From assembly GCA_900547435.1 (NCBI GenBank), contig URGO01000093.1, positions 1-12,768 on the forward strand: DNA of 12,768 bases. Direction: 5' to 3'. The notes beneath the pieces are model-generated. The model searched no databases. It was not told the origin of the DNA and worked only from the letters and a program-made list of their open reading frames with translations. This DNA is from an uncultured Parabacteroides sp. GTDB taxonomy: Bacteria > Bacteroidota > Bacteroidia > Bacteroidales > Tannerellaceae. Positions 5,671 to 12,720 of this stretch are shown piece after piece. Each line of letters begins with the position of its first letter. Position 1 is the stretch's first letter. Position numbers and translations under genes: made by a program.

Positions 5671-6187
5671 ATTCGTTCAGGATTTCTATCTGACACATCT
5701 TCATGGCTTGTAATGCGTTGTGATGGCTTTCCGGCGTTACACCCGCACAACAGGACGCATCTACTTGGATAGGAATTTCAGGCATACGGGCCTTAAGAAT
5801 CAAGGCATTCGAGATGCCGCAGATATCGGTGCAAAGTCCTATCAGTTCGATAGCCTCTACATGCTCCAATCGGGATACCTTTTCGGCCAAGTCTAACGAA
5901 CCGAACGAAGGTTTCTCGATAAGCGGGCTGCCCTCTGTATAGATTCCCGGTGCTAAATCCCAACCGGATGTCCCTTTGACACAATGAACTACCGGAAGAT
6001 GTTTTCCCTCTTGTGTGTCCGGGTAGTTTTCCGTGTGGGTGTCTTGCGTATAGATAATGACATCGCCTTTTGCCTTGTAGGTGGCAATTTTGTTTTTTAC
6101 CGGTTCTACGATATGCATGGCTTCGGGAGTACCCAAAGCTCCGTCTATAAAATCGTTTTGCATATCTATTACAACTAAGAGTTTCAT
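5669..6187 (-). CDS. Nicotinamidase-like cysteine hydrolase (isochorismatase fold)
   Basis: This 172-residue cytosolic enzyme of the isochorismatase/nicotinamidase superfamily probably hydrolyses nicotinamide to nicotinate for NAD recycling. The catalytic triad is visible: Asp8 in VVIDMQNDF, Lys92 in IEKPSFGS, and Cys123 in GLCTDICGIS. Asp49 and His51 (TQDTHTENYPDT), with His63 or His68 (HLPVVHCVKGTSG), fit the metal-site ligands of PncA enzymes. The HCVKGTSGWDL stretch also resembles PncA. It is slightly shorter than E. coli PncA (about 213), so other amide substrates remain possible and pncA is not assigned. The start codon at 6185-6187 leaves a 60-nt gap after the cation exporter. I see no TAnnTTTG in that gap, so read-through from the exporter is likely. 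Confidence 0.87.
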   Translation of the reverse strand: MKLLVVIDMQNDFIDGALGTPEAMHIVEPVKNKIATYKAKGDVIIYTQDTHTENYPDTQEGKHLPVVHCVKGTSGWDLAPGIYTEGSPLIEKPSFGSLDLAEKVSRLEHVEAIELIGLCTDICGISNALILKARMPEIPIQVDASCCAGVTPESHHNALQAMKMCQIEILNE

Positions 6188-6247
6188 ATTTCTTTCATTA
6201 TAAAATGGATGGTTTGAAATTTCAGGATAAAATTAGAAAAATGCTCC

Positions 6248-7147
6248 TTAATGGCATTGCATTTCGGAACATGGGGTGCCGGAAAGTTCGCATTCGATGG
6301 TGCTGTGTTGCACTCCTTCATGCCGAAGCATTGCTTTTAACGCTTGTTTTATGGATTCCATGTGTTGCAGATCCCGGATAACAACATGCAATGTTGCGGC
6401 ATTCTCGGTTGTACTTACGGCCCAGATATGCAGGTGATGCCAGCTTTCGATGCCCGGAATCTCGGCAATATGCTTTTCTATATGTTCCAGGTCCACATTT
6501 TCCGGTACGGCATCCAGGGAAAGAAAGAGACTCTCTTTTAATAGTTTCCAGGTAGACAGGAAAATGATGACCACAATGGCCAGGCTGACCAACGTATCTA
6601 TCATCACAATCCCGGTAAGCATAATAAGGATTCCGGAGATGACTACGCCGACCGAGACAAGCGTATCCATAGCCATGTGGAGGAATGCCCCCCGCACGTT
6701 CAGGTCCTGCTTTTGTTGTTTCATCAGAAGCCATGCCGTGATTCCGTTTACTAAGATACCGACACCGGCTGTCCATGAGACTGCTTCGCCCGATACCGGT
6801 TCCGGATGCTTGAATTTATAGATGCTTTCGATGAGAATTGCCCCGATAGCAATCAGCAAGATGATGGCATTTGTCAAGGAGGCTAATATGGTGCTTTTCT
6901 TGTATCCGTAGGTGAAATGTTTTGTGCCTTGGTACTTTGCCATTCGAAATGCGAAGAGCGATAGCCCCAGACTGAACACATCTCCTAAATTGTGCCCTGC
7001 ATCGGATAGCAGTCCTAATGAATTGTAGATAAACCCCATGCTTGCTTCTGTAATGACAAAAAGCAGGTTGATGATAATGCAGATGATAAACACTGCGTTT
7101 AAGGAGTCCGGAGCAGGGTTGGCTCTGTGTGAATGAATATGTGGCAT
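6248..7147 (-). CDS. CzcD-type cation diffusion facilitator (Zn2+/divalent metal exporter)
   Basis: This inner-membrane antiporter expels Zn2+ and related divalent metals in exchange for protons. From the ATG at 7145-7147 it has 299 residues, the usual CzcD size. It has six membrane helices and a cytosolic C-terminal domain. The transport site is visible as HNLGD (His52/Asp56, TM2) and HMAMD (His157/Asp161, TM5). The C-terminal domain holds SWHHLHIWAVS and LHVVIRDL, typical of the family's metal-binding dimer domain. The tail ends ECELSGTPCSEMQCH, adding Cys/His ligands, and the N-terminus MPHIHSHRAN is His-rich. An in-frame ATG 99 nt upstream exists, but it lies before the likely promoter (7173-7203), so the shorter start is preferred. 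The His/Asp site pattern points to zinc first, with Co/Cd possible. Confidence 0.94.
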   Translation of the reverse strand: MPHIHSHRANPAPDSLNAVFIICIIINLLFVITEASMGFIYNSLGLLSDAGHNLGDVFSLGLSLFAFRMAKYQGTKHFTYGYKKSTILASLTNAIILLIAIGAILIESIYKFKHPEPVSGEAVSWTAGVGILVNGITAWLLMKQQKQDLNVRGAFLHMAMDTLVSVGVVISGILIMLTGIVMIDTLVSLAIVVIIFLSTWKLLKESLFLSLDAVPENVDLEHIEKHIAEIPGIESWHHLHIWAVSTTENAATLHVVIRDLQHMESIKQALKAMLRHEGVQHSTIECELSGTPCSEMQCH

Positions 7148-7172
7148 ATTGCGTTTCTTTTTATTTTCTGTG

Positions 7173-7203
7173 CAAAAATAGGCAGTGTAAGCGAGGTGGG
7201 CAA
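7173..7203 (-). promoter_or_regulatory. Promoter of the cation exporter
   Basis: Minus strand: TATTTTTG at 7180-7173 matches TAnnTTTG, and TTG at 7203-7201 stands 20 nt upstream. Start near 7166 gives a short leader before the ATG at 7147. This decides against the longer start at 7246. Confidence 0.55.
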
Positions 7204-7292
7204 TACCTAATGCTAAGTATTTTGTTCCGGAGTATGTCCTTTGCAACCCGGTTGTAAACTTTCTTCTGTTAATTGAGTGGAATGTTACAACT

Positions 7293-7324
7293 TTTGACAG
7301 GTAGTAAATGTTTCAATAATATAG
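7293..7324 (+). promoter_or_regulatory. Possible promoter of the 7358 lipoprotein
   Basis: TTTG at 7293-7296 is followed 20 nt later by TAATATAG (7317-7324), a poor TAnnTTTG match. The same stretch also reads TTGACA-N17-TAATAT, like an E. coli sigma-70 site, though Bacteroidales do not normally use that pattern. Leader length would be about 27 nt. Confidence 0.28.
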
Positions 7325-7357
7325 GAACAAAATTATTAATCTTAAAAAGAAAAGTTT

Positions 7358-8305
7358 ATGAAAGTAAATGTGTTAGGCGCTTTGTGCCTTTTATTCATGA
7401 TATCCTCTTGCTCGGACGATAAAAATGGTTATGTGATAGAGCCGGAACAAAATTTGTTTTCTCCGAAGATAACGGCTATGGTGAATGATGAGCAGGGATA
7501 TAGTCCGCTGACCGGTATTCTGGAGGCTTATCCGTGTAACAGCGGAGGATCGGTCTATTTCGGGAATTATGTGAATGGCAAACAGACTCCGTTCAATGGC
7601 TATTATACGGTTGTGGATGGGCATGTGTCCGGTGAGAATAACCGGGTGCTGAATCTTCCGGATGGTGCATATAATATGGTATATTGGGCTACGCCGAAGT
7701 ATGAGGAACCTACTTATAGCACGCCGGCCATATCAGAACCGGGCATAACTATCGGCGCGGATTTGTCAAAATTGTATTTTAAGTTACGTGCTAATGAAGA
7801 TGGAACTTATATGCCGGTATTCGATATGGTTCATGCTATTCATGAGACCGATACAGAGGCGGATTTCGAAGCAAAGTTGGAACGGGTGGTTGCCGGATTG
7901 AAAGTCATCGTGCGTAATGAAGATAACGGCATTTTCAGTTCGGATATCCTCAAAATGCAGATTCTGATTCATGATATTGCCGAGAGTCTGAATGCCTATA
8001 CCGCTGAACCGGAGAATAAGACGAAAACCGTCAAGTTTGATTTGGTCCGTGCGGAAGACGGAACTTCGATGAGCAATGCAACCGTGATGCTTTTCCCTTC
8101 AGCTGATATGCCTTCGTTGGATTTAATCATCACAACACAAGACGGGAAAGAGCATAAATTGACAAAACAATTGCAGACTACGCTTGATGCCAATACAAGA
8201 CTGACGTTGAATATCGTGCTTGGTAAAGTCCTTCCCAGTGGGAATACCGGTAATTTTACCATCCAAAATTGGAAAGAGGCCAGCGAAACGATTTATTTTA
8301 ACTAA
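7358..8305 (+). CDS. FimB/Mfa2- or fimbrillin-like surface lipoprotein
   Basis: This 315-residue protein is exported and lipidated: MKVNVLGALCLLFMISSC gives a lipobox with Cys18, followed by Ser-Asp-Asp, an acidic start common in Bacteroidales surface lipoproteins. The body is beta-rich. LPDGAYNMVYWATPKYEE (residues about 106-123) resembles the 'LP.G.Y..V.W' strand of FimB/Mfa2 and Mfa-like fimbrillin proteins. The C-terminal part (ATVMLFPSADMPSLDLIITT, then LDANTRLTLNIVLGK) resembles the last strands of such two-domain modules. I therefore infer a fimbrial anchor, accessory or tip protein, or a stand-alone adhesin. No major fimbrin gene lies beside it. It has one orientation partner, the 10347 gene, separated by the RluA gene. 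The fimbrial family call is moderate; lipoprotein export is strong. Confidence 0.72.
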   Translation: MKVNVLGALCLLFMISSCSDDKNGYVIEPEQNLFSPKITAMVNDEQGYSPLTGILEAYPCNSGGSVYFGNYVNGKQTPFNGYYTVVDGHVSGENNRVLNLPDGAYNMVYWATPKYEEPTYSTPAISEPGITIGADLSKLYFKLRANEDGTYMPVFDMVHAIHETDTEADFEAKLERVVAGLKVIVRNEDNGIFSSDILKMQILIHDIAESLNAYTAEPENKTKTVKFDLVRAEDGTSMSNATVMLFPSADMPSLDLIITTQDGKEHKLTKQLQTTLDANTRLTLNIVLGKVLPSGNTGNFTIQNWKEASETIYFN

Positions 8306-8359
8306 GAAGCTGTTTTAAATTTCTTCGGAAAAAGCTGGAATGAACTTGAAACAGCTTCT
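8305..8359. repeat. 11-bp inverted repeat spanning a convergent junction (terminator or MITE-like relic)
   Basis: AGAAGCTGTTT (8305-8315) pairs exactly with AAACAGCTTCT (8349-8359) around a 33-nt spacer. It reaches from the last base of the lipoprotein stop to the RluA stop. An alternative reading is a tiny mobile-element relic: termini GAAGCTGTTT/AAACAGCTTC flanked by TAA on both sides, like the short target duplications of some IS5-group elements. No T-tract supports a classic intrinsic terminator. Confidence 0.55.
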
Positions 8360-9989
8360 AAAAGGGCGCAGACTTTTCGATATGGATTCTTTTACCCGTT
8401 CTCGGATGGACAAGTTCTATAGATTCAGCATGGAGATAGAGCCTGTCGGACTTTGTGCCGTATAGCTCGTCTCCTGTGATAGGTGCATTCAGTCCTTCCA
8501 CGGATGCGGCATGGACACGTAACTGATGTGTACGGCCGGTCAAGGGATAGAAAGCGATTCGGGTCTGTTTTTCTGTCCGGCAGAGTACCTCATAACGGGT
8601 TTGTGCCGGTTTGCCATCAGTGTGATTGACCATCTGGCGCGGACGATTCATCCAATCCGGATACAAGGGTAGGGAGATGCTTCCGCTATCAGAAGGAACA
8701 ATGCCGTCCAGCCAAGCTACATAGCGTTTCTTTACGGTCTTGTTCTTGAATTGAGCCTGCAAATGCTGGTAGATTCTTTTATTTTTAGCGAGGAGCAGGA
8801 GGCCGGAAGTCGCCATATCCAGACGATGTACGGCCTGCCATTCCTGTGCGTCCGGATATAAATCGCGTATTCGTTCGATAAGGGAGCGTCCACCCTCTTT
8901 GCCCGGTACGGAAAGCATTCCGGCCGGTTTGTTCACTACAAGTAAATCTTCGTCTTCATAGACAATATCCGGTGACCATCCGGTATGTTTGTCCTTAGTT
9001 AACGGATTCTCTTCTACATCTAATCCTTGTAACATAAAAGTAAGAATAGGAGCACATTTCCCTTTGCAGGCCGGATAATAGTGCCCGTGCCTGCGAATTT
9101 CGGTTACGGGCGAATCACCCCACCAGAATTCAGCCATGGCTAAAGGGTGCAACTGATGCAGATAGGCATATTGCAGCAGTTTGGGGGCGGCGCATTCGCC
9201 GGCTCCTGCCGGAGGTATTTGTTGAGGGGTAGGGGCGAAAAGTTCGCATAAATCTTTTTCTTCGCCTAATGCGTTCTGCATCCGGAACTGGCGGAAGAGC
9301 TTGAGTTGCAATGCTGCTGAACGTGTTTTTCGTTCTTGCTTCAACCTGTGGAGCTCCTCTTCATAGCCTTTTATTGCCGCTTCCCGTTTGGATAGTTCAG
9401 CTTTCCATTTCCTTTCTAGGCGTTTATATTCAGCTTTTTGGAACTGGCTTTCTTGGATCAGGGCTTTCAGCTGTGCTTCTGTCGGATTTTTCATCCGAAG
9501 CTTATCGCGCCGTATCTTGGCTGATTGCAAATCTTCTTTGGCTTTAAGCAAAACTGCGTGGGCTTCCATTTCTTCCTTTTCATATTCTTTTAATGCCTGC
9601 TTGTACTCTTCCGAATGGATAAGAGATTCAATCCGATGGTTGATGGCGGATATTTGTTCTTCCTCCTGCTTGAAAAAACCATCCGGGCGAAGCAAGTCAT
9701 AGACCGGAGGAACAAAAAACTCCTGTTCGTTTGAATGGGCAAGATTCCCGGAAAAGGCTGCCAGATAGCCGATAGTATCATCTTCAGCCTTTACCACCAG
9801 CACACCAAACATCTTCCCCCGCTGAAGCTCCGCTTGCCATGCCGTTTGTCTGTTCAAATAAGCCTGCACCTCTTGGGATGCCAATATACATAGAGGATGG
9901 GGTTCGTAGTGAAACGGATAAGTGAATTTATCCGGTATCGGAATCGAAGCCGTCGATTGTTGGAATATGTGTAGTTTGGAGTCTGTCAT
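8358..9989 (-). CDS. RluA-family pseudouridine synthase with long coiled-coil N-terminal extension
   Basis: The C-terminal half is a pseudouridine synthase that isomerises uridine in rRNA or tRNA. DIVYEDEDLLVVNKPAGMLSV (341-361, shortened) opens the domain. AVHRLDMATSGLLLLAK (386-402) has the catalytic Asp391, and LTGRTHQLRVHAAS (483-496) is the third family motif. The protein is 543 residues, about twice the size of simple RluA enzymes. Residues 1-100 hold a domain with FGVLVVKAEDDTIGYLAAFSG that I can describe but not name. Residues about 105-240 are a Lys/Glu/Arg-rich coiled coil, and about 262-320 carry Cys266, Cys308 and Cys312 (ACKGKC). No S4 RNA-binding domain is seen. This layout is found in other Bacteroidetes. 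The RNA target is unknown. Downstream it converges on the lipoprotein gene. Confidence 0.93.
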   Translation of the reverse strand: MTDSKLHIFQQSTASIPIPDKFTYPFHYEPHPLCILASQEVQAYLNRQTAWQAELQRGKMFGVLVVKAEDDTIGYLAAFSGNLAHSNEQEFFVPPVYDLLRPDGFFKQEEEQISAINHRIESLIHSEEYKQALKEYEKEEMEAHAVLLKAKEDLQSAKIRRDKLRMKNPTEAQLKALIQESQFQKAEYKRLERKWKAELSKREAAIKGYEEELHRLKQERKTRSAALQLKLFRQFRMQNALGEEKDLCELFAPTPQQIPPAGAGECAAPKLLQYAYLHQLHPLAMAEFWWGDSPVTEIRRHGHYYPACKGKCAPILTFMLQGLDVEENPLTKDKHTGWSPDIVYEDEDLLVVNKPAGMLSVPGKEGGRSLIERIRDLYPDAQEWQAVHRLDMATSGLLLLAKNKRIYQHLQAQFKNKTVKKRYVAWLDGIVPSDSGSISLPLYPDWMNRPRQMVNHTDGKPAQTRYEVLCRTEKQTRIAFYPLTGRTHQLRVHAASVEGLNAPITGDELYGTKSDRLYLHAESIELVHPRTGKRIHIEKSAPF

Positions 9990-10081
9990 ATTTCAATATC
10001 TTGTGTTAGTATCTCCGAAGCAAGAGCCGTCAAACGATCTTTCGAGATATCAAGTTTATCCAGAAATGCTTAATTTTTATA

Positions 10082-10089
10082 CAAAGGTA
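10082..10089 (-). promoter_or_regulatory. Candidate -7 box of the RluA gene
   Basis: Minus strand reads TACCTTTG, matching TAnnTTTG. The expected -33 region is A-rich with no TTTG. Start near 10075 gives a leader of about 86 nt. Confidence 0.45.
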
Positions 10090-10270
10090 ATACTTTTTCC
10101 ATTATTTTTTTCCCGGTCTGTCAAAGACCGCAATTAGACCAAGCTCAAACAATCCGTTATTTCCCGGAAATAGCCGATGTTTTTCCTCGAATAATGGATA
10201 GTTTTCGATTGTTCTGCATGATTCAAAAATAATATGTCATGCCGTTTTTTGTAAAAAAGTCTGATAAAAG

Positions 10271-10302
10271 TTGTTCTTTATCGAATTTTCTTTCTACTTT
10301 TA
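10271..10302 (+). promoter_or_regulatory. Candidate promoter of the 10347 lipoprotein
   Basis: TTG (10271-10273), a 21-nt spacer, then TACTTTTA (10295-10302), one base off TAnnTTTG. Start near 10309 gives a leader of about 38 nt. Confidence 0.42.
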
Positions 10303-10346
10303 CGCCGGATAAACAAATTATTAATCATTAAAAACATAAACCTGCT

Positions 10347-11342
10347 ATGAAAAAATATGCAGTTATCTTACCATTAGGCCTGCTGCTGTGGGCAAGTTGC
10401 GAACAGGATTCCGTTTCAAACGGTACCAATCCCGAAAATCAAGTAGTAGAAGTAAAGTTTAATCTGACATTGCGTCAGGATGTAGCCGATTTCCGGTCAA
10501 CACGAGGTCTGCCCGATGGCCTTCCTGATGACCCGGTTTCCAAAAATGACGGAGAGGAAAGTGATACAGACGCAGGAGAGGAAGCCCAACCTACGGTAAC
10601 TTTATCTTATGTGGATTATGCCATTTATGATGCCGAAGGCACCTATATCCGTCACGCGCGGAAGGAAATCCATGTCGCACCGGATGGTTCCGCTTCCTTT
10701 TCCCTACAAGAGGCTTTCACATCCGGTATATATAAGGTGAGTTTTTTGGCTCATAATGTGGAAGGCGCCCAGTTTTCTGAAGAAAATAATTGGGTGACAT
10801 TCCCGACAATTAGTGATACATTTTGGGGAAATGATGAAATCGAGATTGATGCGTCACAAACCAATCAAAGTTTCTCGGTCAGTATCCGACGTGCCATAGC
10901 CGGTGTGGAGTTCTGTCCGACCGACCAAGTGCCGGAACAGATTCACCATTTTAACATAGAAAGTTCCGGCCTCTATAACACCATTAACCTGCTGGATGGA
11001 ACGGCGTCTGATGCGACTACCGAACTGGATTATTCTTACATATTTAAGGAAGAAGACCGGAATCCGGGTACACGGGTTAGCCAGACTTTCTATACCTTCG
11101 TGCCGGAAAAGGGTGCCGAAGCGGAATCCGCGCTAATTGATGCCGTAACGATCAGCGCTTTGACAGAAAAAGATGGAATAGAACGGACACGTACCATAAC
11201 GGAAGTCCCGATATACCGGAATAAAATCACCCGATATACCGGAACGCTCTATACGCCCAGTATCGTAGATGGGGAATTAACCATTGAGATTGAGACAGAG
11301 TGGGAAGGTTATGTAGACAAAGAGCTTGATTCGGAAGAATAA
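10347..11342 (+). CDS. FimB/Mfa2-family fimbrial-type lipoprotein
   Basis: The 331-residue protein begins MKKYAVILPLGLLLWASC, giving a lipoprotein signal with Cys18. A variable acidic linker (about residues 55-83, with DGEESDTDAGEEAQP) precedes the first beta domain. YVDYAIYDAEGTYIRHARKE and SGIYKVSFLAHNVEG, then IRRAIAGVEFCPTDQVPEQIHH, match the two-domain pattern of FimB/Mfa2 fimbrial anchor and accessory proteins. The C-terminal IYRNKITRYTGTLYT resembles the conserved 'YRN..TRY.G.L' strand of that family. In Porphyromonas such proteins anchor or regulate fimbria length; here no major subunit gene is adjacent, so it may serve a locus elsewhere or act alone. It has its own promoter and lies 148 bp before proC, which has a separate strong promoter. 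Confidence 0.8.
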   Translation: MKKYAVILPLGLLLWASCEQDSVSNGTNPENQVVEVKFNLTLRQDVADFRSTRGLPDGLPDDPVSKNDGEESDTDAGEEAQPTVTLSYVDYAIYDAEGTYIRHARKEIHVAPDGSASFSLQEAFTSGIYKVSFLAHNVEGAQFSEENNWVTFPTISDTFWGNDEIEIDASQTNQSFSVSIRRAIAGVEFCPTDQVPEQIHHFNIESSGLYNTINLLDGTASDATTELDYSYIFKEEDRNPGTRVSQTFYTFVPEKGAEAESALIDAVTISALTEKDGIERTRTITEVPIYRNKITRYTGTLYTPSIVDGELTIEIETEWEGYVDKELDSEE

Positions 11343-11347
11343 TGCTC

Positions 11348-11379
11348 TTTGATTACCTGAGAAAGATTCGCTATATTTG
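11348..11379 (+). promoter_or_regulatory. Strong promoter of proC
   Basis: TTTG (11348-11351), 20-nt spacer, TATATTTG (11372-11379): a complete Bacteroidetes promoter. A second -7-like box, TAAATTTG (11387-11394), follows 15 bp later. Start near 11386 gives a leader of about 105 nt that contains the long hairpin. Confidence 0.7.
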
Positions 11380-11392
11380 TAGACGATAAATT

Positions 11393-11457
11393 TGTATCTG
11401 TGTCATGCCGGGCGAAACAAAAGCAAAGTCAGAGTTTCGCTCAGGGATGACGATACA
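11393..11457. repeat. Long imperfect hairpin in the proC leader
   Basis: About 22 bp can pair. TGTATC (11393-11398) pairs with GATACA (11452-11457), followed by a 3-nt bulge. GTCAT (11402-11406) pairs with ATGAC (11447-11451). After a G.G mismatch, CC pairs with GG, followed by a bulged A. GGGCGAAAC (11410-11418) pairs with GTTTCGCTC (11434-11442) with one G.U. The terminal loop is 15 nt. The arms GTCATGCCGGGCGAAAC and GAGTTTCGCTCAGGGATGAC look like a dispersed REP-type palindrome. It could also act as a leader structure for proC. Confidence 0.7.
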
Positions 11458-11490
11458 CAATGAACAGGTAAACATAATAGTTGAAGTAAT

Positions 11491-12291
11491 ATGAAGATAG
11501 CAATCATCGGCTCCGGCAATATGGGCGGAGCAATCGCGCACGGACTTATACAGAGCTGCTTTTGCCCGGCATCTGACATCCTTTGTACGGCAAAAAGTTT
11601 GGAGACTCTGGAAAAACTGAAACAGCTTCATCCGGATTTGCAAACAACACGGGACAATGTGTCGGCCATCCAACAGGCAACGATAATTATTCTTGCGGTA
11701 AAACCTTGGCTGATAAAAGAGATAATGGAAGAAATAGCTCCGGCAATTCGTCCGAAGGAGCAAATCATCGTTTCGGTAGCGGCGGGAGTCAGTCTTTGCC
11801 AGTTGGAAACCTATCTTCATCTGTCTGAAATGCCTGCTTTGTTCCGGGCTATTCCCAATACGGCTGCACAAGTGCAAGAAAGTATGACGATCATTGCTCA
11901 GGCGCACGCCTCTGAAGCACAAATCACCCATGTTCTGAATTTGTTTAACCAGTTAGGCAAGTCGCTCCTGACGGATGAGGCTCACTTAGAAGCCGGTATG
12001 ATACTTGCTTCGTGTGGAACGGCTTTCGCTCTTCGTTATATCCGTGCCGCCATGGAAGCCGCCATTGAATTAGGGTTCAAGGCTCCGGATGCCCAGCAAC
12101 TTCTATCTCAAACTGTAAAAGGTGCCGCACAACTTCTCTTGGCAAACCATTCTCATCCGGAAGTGGAGATAGACAAGGTTACAACTCCCGGAGGTATTAC
12201 CATTAAAGGCTTAAACGCCATGGAAGCGAATGGATTTACTCACGCTGTCATCGCGGGAATTAAGGCTTGCATAAATAAAGAGAAAGACTGA
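11491..12291 (+). CDS. proC: Pyrroline-5-carboxylate reductase
   Basis: The cytosolic enzyme reduces 1-pyrroline-5-carboxylate to L-proline with NAD(P)H, the last step of proline synthesis. The 266-residue length is typical. The N-terminal Rossmann fold shows IIGSGNMGGAIAHGL (residues 5-19) with the dinucleotide-binding GxGxMG, then AVKPW (69-73) and VSVAAGVSL. FRAIPNTAAQV (118-128) is the conserved 'R.MPNTP' region with substitutions (Ile for Met, Ala for Pro), seen in some homologues. The C-terminal helical domain ends with the family signature VTTPGGITIKGLNAME (230-245). No other proline genes are near. It is transcribed from its own promoter after a hairpin-bearing leader and ends before a strong terminator. 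Confidence 0.96.
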   Translation: MKIAIIGSGNMGGAIAHGLIQSCFCPASDILCTAKSLETLEKLKQLHPDLQTTRDNVSAIQQATIIILAVKPWLIKEIMEEIAPAIRPKEQIIVSVAAGVSLCQLETYLHLSEMPALFRAIPNTAAQVQESMTIIAQAHASEAQITHVLNLFNQLGKSLLTDEAHLEAGMILASCGTAFALRYIRAAMEAAIELGFKAPDAQQLLSQTVKGAAQLLLANHSHPEVEIDKVTTPGGITIKGLNAMEANGFTHAVIAGIKACINKEKD

Positions 12292-12322
12292 ACATAGAGA
12301 CTCATTGCCGAGCGTACATATA

Positions 12323-12357
12323 AAAAAAGAGTATGTCGCTTTGACATACTCTTTTTT
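12323..12357. terminator. Bidirectional intrinsic terminator between proC and tRNA-Glu
   Basis: A perfect 15-bp stem with a 5-nt loop (GCTTT): the arms are AAAAAAGAGTATGTC (12323-12337) and GACATACTCTTTTTT (12343-12357). The A-tract on one side and T-tract on the other serve as the U-run in either direction. It ends proC on the plus strand and the rpsT-tRNA transcript on the minus strand. Confidence 0.93.
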
Positions 12358-12360
12358 AGG

Positions 12361-12432
12361 TAGCCCGTGGGGGAATCGAACCCCCCTTTCAAGAATGAAA
12401 ATCTTGCGTCCTAACCGATAGACGAACGGGCC
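12361..12432 (-). tRNA. tRNA-Glu (anticodon UUC)
   Basis: The 72-nt cloverleaf on the minus strand starts GGCCCGU and pairs with ACGGGCU (G1-U72 wobble) plus discriminator A73. The D-arm is GUCUAUCGGUUAGGAC. The anticodon stem CAAGA/UCUUG encloses UUUUCAU, giving UUC for Glu. The T-arm GGGGG-UUCGAUU-CCCCC is perfect. CCA is not encoded (the next bases are CCT). It lies 30 nt after rpsT and just before the terminator, so it is probably cut from the rpsT transcript. Confidence 0.96.
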
Positions 12433-12462
12433 TCCTGATAAGTCGTTATATCCTTATTATAA

Positions 12463-12720
12463 TTACTTAGCTAATGTATTCACGTGCTTAGCTAACTTAG
12501 ATTTTAAGTTGCCCGCTTTATTTTTGTGGATAATATGTTTCTTAGCTAATTTATCCAACATGGAGCAAACTTTCGGGAACAAAGTCTGTGCTGCATTCAA
12601 ATCGTCTGTAGCACGCAGGTCACGCATTGCATTACGCGCAGTCTTTGCATAATATCTGTTGCGAAGACGTCTTACGTTTGTCTGTCTGATTCTTTTAATT
12701 GATGACTTATGATTTGCCAT
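12463..12720 (-). CDS. rpsT: 30S ribosomal protein S20
   Basis: The 85-residue, strongly basic protein binds 16S rRNA in the body of the small subunit and is needed for its assembly. MANHKSSIKRIRQTNVRRLRN is the conserved S20 start (shown nearly whole), and KKHIIHKNKAGNLKSKLAKHV near the end is the family's second signature; the protein is all-helical. Length is normal. I see no TAnnTTTG promoter in the 48 bp upstream that remain in the window, so the gene may be transcribed from further right. The tRNA-Glu gene follows on the same strand. Confidence 0.97.
   Translation of the reverse strand: MANHKSSIKRIRQTNVRRLRNRYYAKTARNAMRDLRATDDLNAAQTLFPKVCSMLDKLAKKHIIHKNKAGNLKSKLAKHVNTLAK

Larger units (their letters stand above)
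9990..10346. other. 357-bp divergent intergenic region
   Basis: No credible gene is seen. It carries the RluA -7 box, the promoter of the 10347 lipoprotein, and a short hairpin at 10114-10130 (CGGTCT, loop GTCAA, AGACCG). The rest is AT-rich and unstructured to my eye. Confidence 0.6.

Noticed and set aside
7148..7246. Longer start for the cation exporter at 7246
   Set aside because: It would begin upstream of the likely promoter at 7173-7203, and the extra residues do not resemble the family.
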